Shown one piece after another: positions 12,038 through 23,197 of a stretch of 64,000 bases of DNA (the first letter of the stretch is position 1; each line of letters begins with the position of its first letter). The position numbers and the translations under genes are program-made. The notes under the pieces were generated by a model. That model did no database searches and was not told the DNA's origin. It saw only the letters and a program-made list of their open reading frames with translations. Origin of the DNA: Quillaja saponaria (Eukaryota > Streptophyta > Magnoliopsida > Fabales > Quillajaceae); the NCBI GenBank assembly GCA_029379385.1, contig CM055613.1:15952001-16016000 (forward strand), given 5' to 3'.

Positions 12038-13395
12038 TTAGTCTATGTCATCTCTATTGGTGTTAGTTTGAAATCTTCGTTGGTGTTAGTTTGGAAGAAA
12101 TGTGACAGCAAGGACTCAATTGAAACAAATATATAATTTTAAAAATTAATTGTAAAAAATGAATAATAGAGACTCTTGAGATCTAATCCAAACTCAAAGG
12201 ACCAAATATATATATATATATATATATATAAAGCCTAAAAACTAGTTATGTTCTTATTTCAGTATCTTATGATTTGAATAAAAATATGGAAATTATATAG
12301 CCTCCATCTTCTTGCATAGTATGCGTCTTTCAAGTGGATTGTAGTCATGCAATAAAAATCAATTGAAATAGTTTTGGTTCAACATTTAACTCTTAAATTG
12401 GTGTTAGAAATTATAAGCTGATGTTGCTACTATTATTGATGTAAGCGTAATTCACGTGGTAGTTGCATACCATTCAAGAATTTTCCCTATAGTACTCCTT
12501 GTTCAGCTATCTTTCTCTAATTCTCTCTCCTTCCCTCTTATTTCCTTTCCTTTATATTGTCCTATATCAAATTTGGATTAGGGTTTGTGCTAGAGTTGTT
12601 TAATAGATTATCTTTTTGCGAGTATGTTTAATAAAATTATTCGTTCAATAAATCTGTTCATCCAGAATTTTTAGCAAGAATGATGCAATTATTTGAGTAA
12701 GACATGATCTTGAATTAGAAAATGTTTTTGTCTATAAAATATAATTAGAAAACATGTTAACTGTTTTTAACATACACATGAATCTTTAAATAGATTTTAA
12801 TCTAATGTTTAAAAAATGGGTTGGATTGACTGGTTGGATAGTCTCCTGGGTGACAAATCAGATCAAATTGAACTTAAAAATTATTTTGGTGGTTGGATTG
12901 GTCAAAATCGATGAGAAACATAAAAACTAAAATAACCGGGCCAGATTGATTGAACCAAAAGCATTGTTTTTTCTCTAACTATTATTTTATTAAAGATTGG
13001 TAAATGTATTTTATATAATGGTTAGTGAAATAATTGTATTTTATATTGATGTTAAATTGATTATTTTAATGCATAAGTTGAAACTTGAATTTTATGATGA
13101 GCAACAAATTTAGTAGTTGTCGTATTTAGCATTTATAATTAACAGAAAAAAATTTATAGAATATTAAATATATAATTAAGGGGTATATGTTAGGATTTCC
13201 TTATAATTAAATATATTTATAACGTCTTTTAATCTGATTTTGGTTAAACTAATAATAACTCAAGACTGGATAAATTTTTCAAGTCGATCAACATTTTCAT
13301 GCTCTTGGTACCAGAAAAGCAGACTCTAATCTTCCAGAGGGAAATAAGAAAACACCAACATAAACATTTAAATAGATTTTGTGGACTAAAGAAAT
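12038..13395. other. AT-rich intergenic sequence downstream of XTH
   Basis: Contains a (TA)n run at 12206-12230 and long AT-rich tracts. No open frame or repeat ends were recognised. It separates the MITE from the 3' end of the convergently placed XTH gene. Confidence 0.4.
12206..12230. repeat. (TA)n microsatellite
   Basis: A TA dinucleotide run between unrelated flanks. Confidence 0.95.
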
Positions 13396-13401
13396 TTTAT
13401 T
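13396..13401 (-). promoter_or_regulatory. Candidate polyadenylation signal of the XTH gene
   Basis: AATAAA on the minus strand, about 220 bases past the XTH stop codon, which is a plausible 3' UTR length for a plant gene. There is no transcript evidence. Confidence 0.4.
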
Positions 13402-13623
13402 TGTATCAACAGTAGTAGGGACATGATCAACTTAACAAGGAGGGTGAGCACAGTCAGTGAAACCAACTCTCCCACTGAGCAAAACAGAGGAAAAAGTGCA
13501 CTGAATACAGAGGAAAGCTATGAAAGAATCATCAACCATTTACTGCTATTTTACAAACTCCATTAAGATTAAGCTTCAATCACCATTCACCAATCTTTCA
13601 GAGAAACTTGTATTGAAGCTTAT

Positions 13624-14901
13624 TTAGGGTCTACACTCAGGAGGAACACCAGTTGGGAAGCGCTTCAAATCATTACAGTAGTTGTAAATCATGAAATACT
13701 TCTGAACCCATCTCAGTCTTCTTCTGCCATAAGCATCAAGCTCATTGATCTGAAATGTAGAGTCAGAGAATGAATTGGAAGCTGTGGAAGATGGTGTGAC
13801 TTTGAAGTTTCGATAGTATGCTGTAAAGGGTGCCTTAGACCAATCTGTTTTCACTAATCCACCTCTTGTGGCCCAGTCATCAGCATTCCAAAGACTAGAG
13901 TAGAGTCTCATAGGTTGGCTTTTGGGAAAAGGGACACCAATTGATTCAGCGTTCTTGAATACTCTTATGGGAATGTTATCAACCAAGAAACTGAAGAGAA
14001 AACCAATAAAACTGGTGTGAGAAATTGAAAAATACTTCTTTGGGGAATAAAAACAAACACATTGATGAATTTGTACCCCAAAACACAAAAGCTCAAATTT
14101 GGACTTACATTATGTGTTGGGGCTTCCAGATGATGGAATAAGTGTGGAAATTTCTAGTGGGGTCAAACCAGAGATAGAATTGTTGTTCTCTATTACCCTT
14201 TCCTTGTGTGAAGACATTTGTGTGTAAAATATATGGGTCACCAGTAAGGTTCCCCAAGAACTCAAAGTCAATTTCATCGTGGGTTGGCCCTTGAGAAGAC
14301 AACTGCAAAAATCCAACATGAATGAAAATAGTTAATGGGTAGATTTGGCAACTTCAAATTGTGGCAGATAAGAATTTCTTCACTAGTGAATCCACAGTTT
14401 AGAAACCGACAGGTTCAGTATAATGTCTCCTTCAACTTTAACTTTGTCCACCACTTCTAATTAATATGTTTAAAGCAGGTCAATTATCACATTTGAAAAG
14501 GAGTCATACACTTCTATAGAGAATATTAACGTTGCTTTCAAACAAAAAGCTAATTAATTAATTAAGAACAAAAGCGAAACAAAGTAAGAAATTGAGTGAG
14601 TCCTTTGTCAAAAACATACATAGTAAGCAGTGACAGTGCCAGCAGAGTTTCCAGCAACAAGTTTGAGCTGCATATCAATTCTCCCAAATAGATACTCTTT
14701 CTTAGATTGAAACCCAGAACCAGAAACTCTGTCCAAAGACAGAGATAGAAGCTGACCTCCATTGAATATCTTAGGACGGTTACCACCCCATGTTAAATCA
14801 AAATCTTGGAAGAAATCACCAGCAACATTAGCAACCATCATAGAGATAAACACAACACCAACCAATACAAACAAAGAAAACCCATTTTTAGTAGAACCCA
14901 T
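13624..14901 (-). CDS. XTH: Xyloglucan endotransglucosylase/hydrolase, BRU1/TCH4-type, complete
   Basis: The coding sequence is complement(13624..13990, 14109..14302, 14620..14901), three exons and 280 residues. Introns end in GTATGT...TTTTGCAG and GTAAGT...TTCAG, and the phases join cleanly. The enzyme is a secreted GH16 protein that cuts xyloglucan and religates it to another xyloglucan end, loosening or remodelling the wall. Residues 1-28 form a signal peptide ([21 protein letters not shown]). The catalytic motif [11 protein letters not shown] lies at 102-112, with Glu104 as nucleophile and Glu108 as acid/base, followed directly by the N-glycosylation site NLT. The signatures [15 protein letters not shown] and [16 protein letters not shown] are intact, and the C-terminal XET region ends [11 protein letters not shown]...PPECRP with the Cys264/Cys278 pair. 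The cysteine pair many XTHs carry after YRNF is absent, as in soybean BRU1 as I recall it. BRU1 is brassinosteroid-induced; whether this gene is remains inference. Start ATG at 14901-14899. Confidence 0.95.
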
Positions 14902-14970
14902 TTTTGTAAGAAAGAGAAAGAAAGTTTGAATTTTGTTGTGAGTGATAGAAAAGGGTTTAAGAGAGAGCTA

Positions 14971-14978
14971 TATTTATA
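14971..14978 (-). promoter_or_regulatory. TATA box of the XTH gene
   Basis: TATAAATA on the minus strand, about 70 bases before the XTH start codon, which would leave a leader of roughly 40 bases. Purine-rich repeats on the plus strand between it and the ATG read as a CT-rich leader in the gene's direction, typical of plant genes. Confidence 0.7.
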
Positions 14979-15095
14979 GGAAGGAGTACTGTTTGTTAGA
15001 AAGAGAAGGAAAATGAGAGTATGGTAATTGGTATGGGTATGTATGCGGTGACGGGTGAGGTGGGGAGACGCGTGATCAATAACTTGGGGAGCCAT

Positions 15096-15515
15096 AGCTC
15101 AAAGCTGGTGCCAGCTTAGCAAACTTTAAAAGCTGGTGCCTTTTTGTTTGGGGCATATTGGTTTGGACCCTTTGGAATTTGGATTTTGTTATTTTGGGTT
15201 TTTTATTTATTTTTGGGATTTTAATGTGGATGCTATGAACAATGATTTTGTTCCCAAAGAAAAGATGATCGATATTGGGTAGGACCCATTTTTCGTTTAG
15301 TTATATGATTAGAAAGAAAATTAAAAGGGAAAGGGAAAAAAAAATGGAGGTGGATGACAGCTTGAGATGGACGGTATGGAAGAATAAAGGTGTAAATTAT
15401 ACTTCTTAGTTCATAGGTGATAGGACCACCAATCATGTAATCTACATCCAGTAAGGTTCTTCTTTTCTTTTTTTTTTTTGCTAAGATCCAGTAAGGTTTT
15501 TCAATATGGTATGGT
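15096..15515. promoter_or_regulatory. Upstream region of XTH
   Basis: Non-coding AT-rich sequence between the TATA box region and the deleted copia element. It contains GAGACGCGTGATC near 15064, but no hormone-response element that I would name with confidence. Confidence 0.35.
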
Positions 15516-16605
15516 CCTTTTTTTTTGCTATTAGAAATATCATTTCACCTTGTAAAACTTTTATGTATAGGGAAATGATACAATATAACTATAAGAAGAA
15601 TATCATCATCAATATTAATAAATTATTTATATATACAATAATTACATTATACAGCTTCCCTCAAAGCTTGTCACATAAAAGTTGATACTAGACAAAGAGT
15701 CAGTTTAGTTTTGTGTTTGAAACAAGGTATTTAGCTTTTGGAGTTGAAAATTACGTTTATCATGTATAATAACATATTTGGTTGAAACTGAAAATCACTT
15801 TTATTTAAAAGCCAAACACAAGTTTTCATCAATTTTTCAAAAATTATTCATGTATAGTTTTTTCATAATGCACTTCTAACAAAATACAAAACACAGTTTT
15901 TATATTATTTTTTGGATAAAAATACCCTAATTTTTTTTTTTTTATAATGTTCTTAAATGATTCAAAATCATGTTTTTAGATAACTAACCAAACACAAAAC
16001 ATATTATGCCTAAAATTAATTCTTCCAAAATCTCTAATAGCAAAATTTATTATCCAAAATACTGATTTTCAAGTGCCAAACCAAGCTTACCCTAAAGCTA
16101 ATTCTTTGATAGCGAATCAAAATATCACCAATAGCAATTTTTTTCTTTCATAAAAATCAATCTCAATATATTTAGTGCGAGCATGCATAATTGGATTGGA
16201 TGTTAAATATGCAACATTAATATTATCACAAAATGCAGTCATTGGAATTGATAGAAACTAGAGAACAATTGGAACTGAATCTTGTATCTGATGAACTTTA
16301 GAAGAAAGAGAAGAGAAAATCATAACACCGGAAGTGGGAACTCCTGTGATGGAAGACATGGAATCTGAAGGTTGAAGAGGTGATGGAAACCATTAAGCTG
16401 AAAAGTAAAAAACCCTAGAAAGAATTAACCAATGAGAAGCAATAATTAGCTGAAGGCTTTGATACCATATAAAATTATATATATTGGCTGCGAGACCCCC
16501 AACTAAGGTTTGAGAACTAGTATTAATTTATCGATAAAATGTATAATTACAAGAGATACCCTCATTATTAATATATTAATTATAATACAATAATTACATT
16601 ATACA
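15516..16605 (-). mobile_element. Internally deleted copia element with short LTRs
   Basis: On the minus strand a presumed 5' LTR (16605 to about 16469) begins TGTATAATGTAATTATTGTAT. It is followed by a primer-binding site ATGGTATCAAAGCC at about 16468-16455, close to the initiator-Met consensus TGGTATCAGAGC. A short gag-like start (ATG near 16394, MVSITSS) runs almost directly into the end of a copia RNase H: SNPIMHARTKYIEIDF and GDILIRYQR at about 16200-16100. The matching end sequence (VTSFEGSCIM, stop) resumes at about 15690-15650 after a MITE-like insert, and then the second LTR begins at 15653 with the same TGTATAATGTAATTATTGTA. Most of gag and pol is missing, so the copy resembles a TRIM but still shows its copia origin. 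The outer LTR limits are estimates. Confidence 0.65.
15698..16093. mobile_element. MITE-like insert inside the copia remnant
   Basis: This non-coding AT-rich block interrupts the RNase H reading described for the enclosing copia remnant. Its ends, GAGTCAGTTTAGTTTTGTG and the reverse complement of the other end, AGGGTAAGCTTGGTTTGGC, are imperfect inverted repeats differing mainly by transitions. Flanking AAA and TAA could be a diverged three-base target duplication. The superfamily is uncertain. Confidence 0.45.
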
Positions 16606-19243
16606 TGTCTATTATCTACATGATTCGAGGCAACTATTATTTTTGATAAACATCCATCTTAGAGGAATCACATTCAATTTTAAAGTCTCAAGACAATTTT
16701 AAGAAACTTTACTAATGAAATCTAATTTCGATTTTTCTATACCGAAAATAAATAAGAAACAACCATTTAAGTCAAAAAAAAAAAAAAAAGATAGGCGAGA
16801 TAAAGTTTTCAGTAAGTATCTCATGATTCAATTATTGGGATAATATGAGTCTCTAGCATTCTCCCGTGACAATCTTGTGGAAGTAGAAGTAGAAGTGGTT
16901 AAAAGACTTGTGAAAGCCTAGGTTTAGCTTCTATTATTTGTCACAAGACCGCCTATAATATTTTCATGGTTTTCCATTGTTAAGATATCCCTTTCAGTCT
17001 GATTTGTGTTAGGCTGTTGAACAGCTCGAGTTTTGTCTTTAAAGATGACAACAAAATTTTTATATACTCTTTGTTTTATTAATATTAATTATTGTACAGG
17101 TAATTAAGAGGTTGGATTCACATAGTAGTTTCATCAAGATGTTGTTTTCATTTCTTGAACATTTTATCACGTGATAAATTTTACTGTACTTGTCAACGTG
17201 AATAACACTTGTGATCTTATTTATTTTATAATAAAACAAATTAATTAGTTTTGATATTTTATTAAAAAGAATTACTTTAAAATTTAGTTTGAGAACTCAA
17301 GAATAATTTTTTGATTTCTTATAAACAATGCATACTTACATGTGGTTTATAAATAAGCCAATGAGTTTATTAATTTTACCTACTTTTATTAATGAGTGAG
17401 AGATTTAAAATTTAATTAACTTTCTTTTCTCACCACAAACTTGTTGTTAATGTGCAAAACGTAAAATGGTAATTATAAAACATTTAAAACTTACTTCTCT
17501 TCATGTATAACTATCTGTACTCCAAAAAAATAAGTGAGGTAAAAATGAGGTGATAATAATGTAGGACGTAATGCTCTGTCTGAATGTGTGGAGTATCCTA
17601 CCTACATTTCTATATATTTTATTCAAAAAAAAAAAAAAAAAAAAAAACAAATAAGGATCAATGAATTTTCAATTTCAATTTGTGCATCTATTCTACAAAG
17701 GAATAATTGATTCGAACTAAAGTCTATATCTTTCAGTACAAAAAAAAAAAAAAAAAAAAGTCTCTAAAATCTCTTTTCTTTTTGCATATAAATTTCACAC
17801 ACCTGTCACTTTGTAATACCTATTTGGTAACTCGGATAATTAAAAGGAGATATTGTTTTCCTTTTGAAATATATGTAATTTATAGGGGGGAAAGGACAAA
17901 TAAAAGTAGATGCATAATCTAACATTGGCCAAAGGAAAATCTCCAAAATAAGTCCTTAGAATGAGGGCTATGCATTACAATAGTGTTGCAACTTACAAAT
18001 TCACGATAATAATGATTGCAAAGCACACTAAAGTTTCATGTTTTATTTTTCTTTTTATTATTCTAAGAAAGAAATTACAATGCATATATGGGTATTTTAC
18101 GAAAATAAGAATTGTTATTTTACTTTCATAAAATTTAAAATTAAGAGTATTTCACTCTCTTATTAAGAAAATTTTAGTTTACGATGACCTCCTTTAAATT
18201 TACTTTATAACTCAATTTTACAATGTATTGGTGAACCATTATTTATATATAAAAAGGTAATTTTAATTGAAGAGGCATCGATGACTTCCTTAAAAAAAAA
18301 ATATAAAAAAAAACTATAATTATGAACTACCATATTTAATGCATTGGCTAAAGTGCAGGTGAAGAATGATCAGTTTTGTAAAGAAAGGTTGGGAACCAAA
18401 CTTTGGCCTAAAGTGGTTGCCAACCTAGCTGGAATCTTTAAACTTTTTTTAATATATATATATATACACACTAGACTCATTGTACGTTTACATATTTAAA
18501 GTTTTTATTTTTATTTTTAAATTAATAATATGTAATGCTTTTTCTAGGTGGCCTAATGGCAATTATTAATTAAATCAAATTGGTTCATTTTAGAATTTTA
18601 CAAGAAAATCTAATTTGATGCGACCTAATAATTTAAAATTTGTAGTTTTTAAAGGGACGAAAATGAAATTAAGCCATATGTTAATTATATTTTTATAAAG
18701 ACTAATGCTACCTTAAGCTCAATTTAAAAAGATTGTAATAATGTAATAAGATTAATTAATACATGATTTTCAAACACGTGATTAAAATTATTATTTTAAA
18801 AAAATAAATTATTCCCGTACTCACCAATTGCATTCGCTGGTAAGCCATGACATTCGGAATCAAACTCACAATAAAATCAGCTTAATAAAACTTACCTAAA
18901 TCAGCTTAAGAAACTTATCTGCAACGTATATAGTATGAAATTCTTCACTTGTCAGTGTAAAAACATGTACTTATGTAATATGTATATAATTAGTATAATA
19001 TATAGGGATTGATCTAATATCTACTCATTTTGCCACATCAAAATACGAATCATGTGATTACAAAGGTATAATTAAGCATTTGAGTGATGATTTTGGCACT
19101 TAGATCAAAACCTTAAACAACTTCTAATTATTTTTGAGTGAACAACTTTGGAAATCAATTAATGGATATATATAAAATTAAGAGTGAGTTTGGGATTGTT
19201 GTTGAACAATTTGTTATTGATTTTGACATTAAAAGTCACACAT
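16606..19243. other. AT-rich intergenic sequence, no gene seen
   Basis: A-runs occur at about 16774-16790, 17624-17647 and 17740-17759, with an (AT)n patch near 18451-18465. The short open frame at 17707-17922 begins in poly(A) and has no recognisable domain. Confidence 0.4.
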
Positions 19244-19496
19244 GGGCTCGTTTGTTCGTATCGTAGGATTATATAGTATAGATTATACTATATTAGACTG
19301 TATAGTTATTCTGTTAATATATTATTATTTTATTATTTCTCTTTTTATTGTATAGTTTTATACTATCAGGCATAATATAAGAAGGTATAAACAATATAAG
19401 TCTATAAATGGCTCATTGTTGCCAAACATTATATAAGAGTCAATTAGATAATCTTATATTATTCTATTATCTTTATACAATAAGTTAAATAAGCCC
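19244..19496. mobile_element. Short MITE-like inverted-repeat element
   Basis: The left end GGGCTCGTTTGTTC matches the reverse complement of the right end, GGGCTTATTTAACTT, imperfectly. The 253-base AT-rich interior is rich in TATA-type palindromes and has no coding content. The end sequence resembles short hAT or PIF MITEs. I could not find a matching target duplication. Confidence 0.4.
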
Positions 19497-19503
19497 TAAT
19501 GCC

Positions 19504-19607
19504 ATATATATACTTGATTGGTAAATATATTTATGAGTATTTCTTACAAATTCTAAGTTAGATTGACACATTGACAAGCTGATGAGATATATACTTGATT
19601 GGTAAAG
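19504..19607. repeat. Direct repeat pair beside the MITE-like element
   Basis: ATATATACTTGATTGGTAAA occurs at about 19504-19523 and again at about 19588-19607, identical over 20 bases. Confidence 0.8.
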
Positions 19608-21125
19608 CTGGTTTTCATCTAAAATGTAAAATATATTCTGAGTTGTGGAATTGCTGGAAGCAACCAACCACTTGGTCATGATGATATTAATTGTTTAGCT
19701 TAGATCCATTGATTGAAAACGCTACTTATTCTTCACAATTCACAACATTTCACAATTCACAACATTCATGAAAAGTGACTAAGTGAGGATGAGATATCAT
19801 AAAAACTGTGTGACTTCATTCCCTATAAGCTCCATCATGATTTGTTGTAGGAAAAGAAATTTCATCATAAAAACTGTGACCTCATCATTACTCTCTCTAT
19901 CTCTCTCTTCTTCATCTTTCTCATATGGTATTCACACTTAAATAAAAAATAAATAGTGGTCAACACATAATGCAATTGTTAGTAATTTTGAAATTAAAAA
20001 AAAAATAAAAAAAAATTAAAGAACAAAGAATAAGAGATACATATATTTTTTTAAAAATAATAAAATTATTCACTTATTAGTTATTACATAGGTAATGATG
20101 AAATTGTTAAAATCAAACGCTTATATTCATTGTAGCACATCTTTATTTCACTTCTATATATGATAGGGGTAAGCTTAAGGGATTTCACAAAGCACAAAAC
20201 ATATATGGATCGAAACAACTAGACTGTCAAGCACTGATTTCACCTGCACTTGGCCTTTTCTTGCCACATTTCAATAGCATCGATTGAGTTCATATGGTGA
20301 TTAACTTGTCATAAAGTTAACACAAACCTCTTATTTATAAATACCACCATGATATTATTATACATTAAAAGAACGACTATAATTTAATAATTATGTTATC
20401 GTAATTATAATTATGAGTTTCTAACAATATATACAATTATGATAATACAAGTCTCTTCAAATCCATTTAATTATTTATCCACATATATTAATTTTCCAGT
20501 AGTTTTAAAATCACATGCATTGGTTGGCAAATAGTGGTTTGAAAATTGTTAAGTTTCCAACTTTACGAAGTACGTACTATTGCATAATGAATTTGGAAAA
20601 CATGTCTAATATAGAGTAAATCTTGTGATTGCCTTATGCTTGCTTATCTTATTCATGTATAATTGTTGGCAAATTCTATGTAGATTGAGCTCATAAGATA
20701 TAGACAAATTCTATGTTAATTCATCACTAATAAAACACACGGGCTATACCAATAACCAAACCATAGTCATAGACAGATAGTACATAGACATACAATTAAT
20801 ATAGGCAATTAGCAAAACAAATTAGGCATGTGAGTGAAAGCTTAGTAAGTGGGGTCCATACTAATAATTTCGATGCATGATTTGCATGTTAAAATTCACT
20901 GCTCATTGGGATTTTCACACCAAATGCGTGAGATATTATATCAAATGATATATATGACGATGAATGGACAGGCTTTAGCCAAAAATATTAGGTAAAAAAA
21001 ACAAGAAGACATAATTGAGGAAGAGAGAGGCTTGCCTCAATCATGCTTTCATTTAATTTTACATATGATGCAAAAGATATTTTTCTATCTACTGATACAC
21101 AATAAATAACTAGATCATACAATAT

Positions 21126-21235
21126 TTTTTAGCCCAACCGAGTGGTTAAAATTTTAAAAGTTTCTTCTTCAATTTTACAAGAGAATTTGAGATTTTCAGA
21201 TTAAGTCTTTAGGTTTAAAAAGAAAAAAAAAAAAA
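21126..21235 (+). repeat. Possible degenerate tRNA-derived SINE
   Basis: GCCCAACCGAGTGGTTAAA resembles a Pol III A box, and about 45 bases on, AGAGAATTTGAGATTTTC could be a mutated B box (consensus GGTTCGANTCC). An A-rich stretch follows near 21220-21236. The spacing fits a SINE, but the B box is poor. Confidence 0.3.
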
Positions 21236-23110
21236 AAGACTTATTTACCCTTGTCCAACTAGGTAGGACTGACTCTGAACTTGGCCTCTACAAACTTGAT
21301 AATAATTAAATGGTCATAATACCTAGAGCAAGTAGAGGTCCTATTTTAGGATCATTGACAGGAAGTAGATGAAAGAGACCCAGCAAACTGTTGTTGTCAT
21401 CTCTTTGATCAGTGTTAATTCATAATTCGGTTGTGGTGGCAGGAAGTAGATGAGAAGCAGAAGAATGCAGCAATTGCAGTGAATGGTTAGTACAATCCGG
21501 GACAAATCCCAGCAATTGCCCTGAATGCTCATTATTTTCCCAATAAAAGTTTTGTCGAAAATAAGACCTGCTCAACAACATTCCATCACAAACAGATTTA
21601 GTCTTATGATCTTATCCCACATGGCCAGCAACCAGCATTTTCTAGCTTCATGAGGTGACACCATGTCTTTACATGACAACACCATGGTACGTATACCATC
21701 TCATTTACCAAAGCTTCGGTGGTTCATTTGAAACATCAAACACCGGAGGTATGAAAACAACGTCATCCCAGTTTGATGTAGAACTCTCCTGGAAAGCCAT
21801 CTTATTGTTAGTTTTCGATATAAAAAATTTCAATTATTAGCCACAACAAAAGTAAACAAACATCACACTAACTACCAAAACTAACATCAAGACCAAGAGA
21901 AGTATATCAGCAAATTTTTTCTTTACTTGTCCACAGTTCATTTGAGAGACCAACTTACAAATAAGGAAATATTTAAGAGACCCTCATCTTCATCCCCTTC
22001 ATTACATCCTCAAGAACAGTAACCTGAATTAAAAACTTGAGAAGTGGGTTGTTAGGCAAGATTTAGTGCTTAGGTAGCAGGGATGTTGCTGCCAAGTCAG
22101 AGATCACTTGCAAACACCTCCATAAAAAGGCTAGTCTATTTTGCAGCTGAACATAGGGAGTTAGAGAGAGCAAAAGTACCAGTTTGGCTATTGTAATAAG
22201 GTGTGTTAGAGATTATAACCATGAACGTCTTTGAACTCAATGGCTTTTATCTTTCTTTTTTCTTCTACCCAAGAGCTTGAATTGAAAAACAACTAGAAGC
22301 ATTGGTAGAAAATTACTTTTTAGTCTTGATTTAAAGCTCGAATTGATTAACAAAATTAGAGAATCCAAAGCCTTCGTTTTTCGCTTCTGAAATTTGAAAT
22401 TCCTTAGCTAAAAGCTAGGACTTGAAGATGATGATAGAGACGGATGCCGTTTTGACACAAAAAGCTCATAACAAAATTGAGTTTAAGCCAATTAGATAAC
22501 ATATGGCAAATGAATTAGAGTTTGGGAAGAAATCGCAAACTGTTTTGAAGGTTTGGAACAAAATTGACCACAAAAATAGTATTGGGATGAAATTGATAAA
22601 ATGGTGATACTTAAGGGACAATGAATGTTGTTTTGCCAATATTTAACATGAATTAACTCATGAACAAAAAATTATAATCTAAATCGAAATTAAACTATAT
22701 TCCATTGTTCCTGGGCTTGTTAAGCCGATCCTTTTGCTGCCCTGCAATCTCAAACAGTAATGATATATTAAGAAAAAGAAAACCTTAATGTAAATTTAAA
22801 TCAACCAGTTTATTAACCTTTGGGTCTAATTGCAGGCACCAATTTCGCCTACAAGAGCCTTAGTGGAGGATGAGACCAGACGTTCCCAAATTTGAGGGGT
22901 TATTCATTTCTAGTTTATTTGTCAAGAAATCAGTGAATATACATTTTTATTTCTTGTTAGTTTTCAATTTCACCGTTTTTCTCCACAATGTTACATTTTT
23001 GATTCTTACTGTAGGTGAACGCAATCTCACATTCAAGTCCGAAATTTAGCATGGGTGTAGCGAGGGATATCTATTTTCATCTCTTTCTAGGAAGCAAGAT
23101 TAAGTCTTGA

Positions 23111-23197
23111 ACAATGTCCCCCTCTATTCCTTCACATTTCCCTTGCTAATTCCCTTAGTGAGGGAATTGTGAGAGAAAACAAGAGGGACATTGTCCT
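23111..23197. repeat. Fold-back (inverted repeat) sequence
   Basis: ACAATGTCCC at the left pairs with GGGACATTGT at the right, and an inner palindrome AATTCCCT-TAGTG-AGGGAATT lies between them. The outer arms continue to match in part, so the transcript of either strand could form a long imperfect hairpin. No coding content. Confidence 0.55.
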
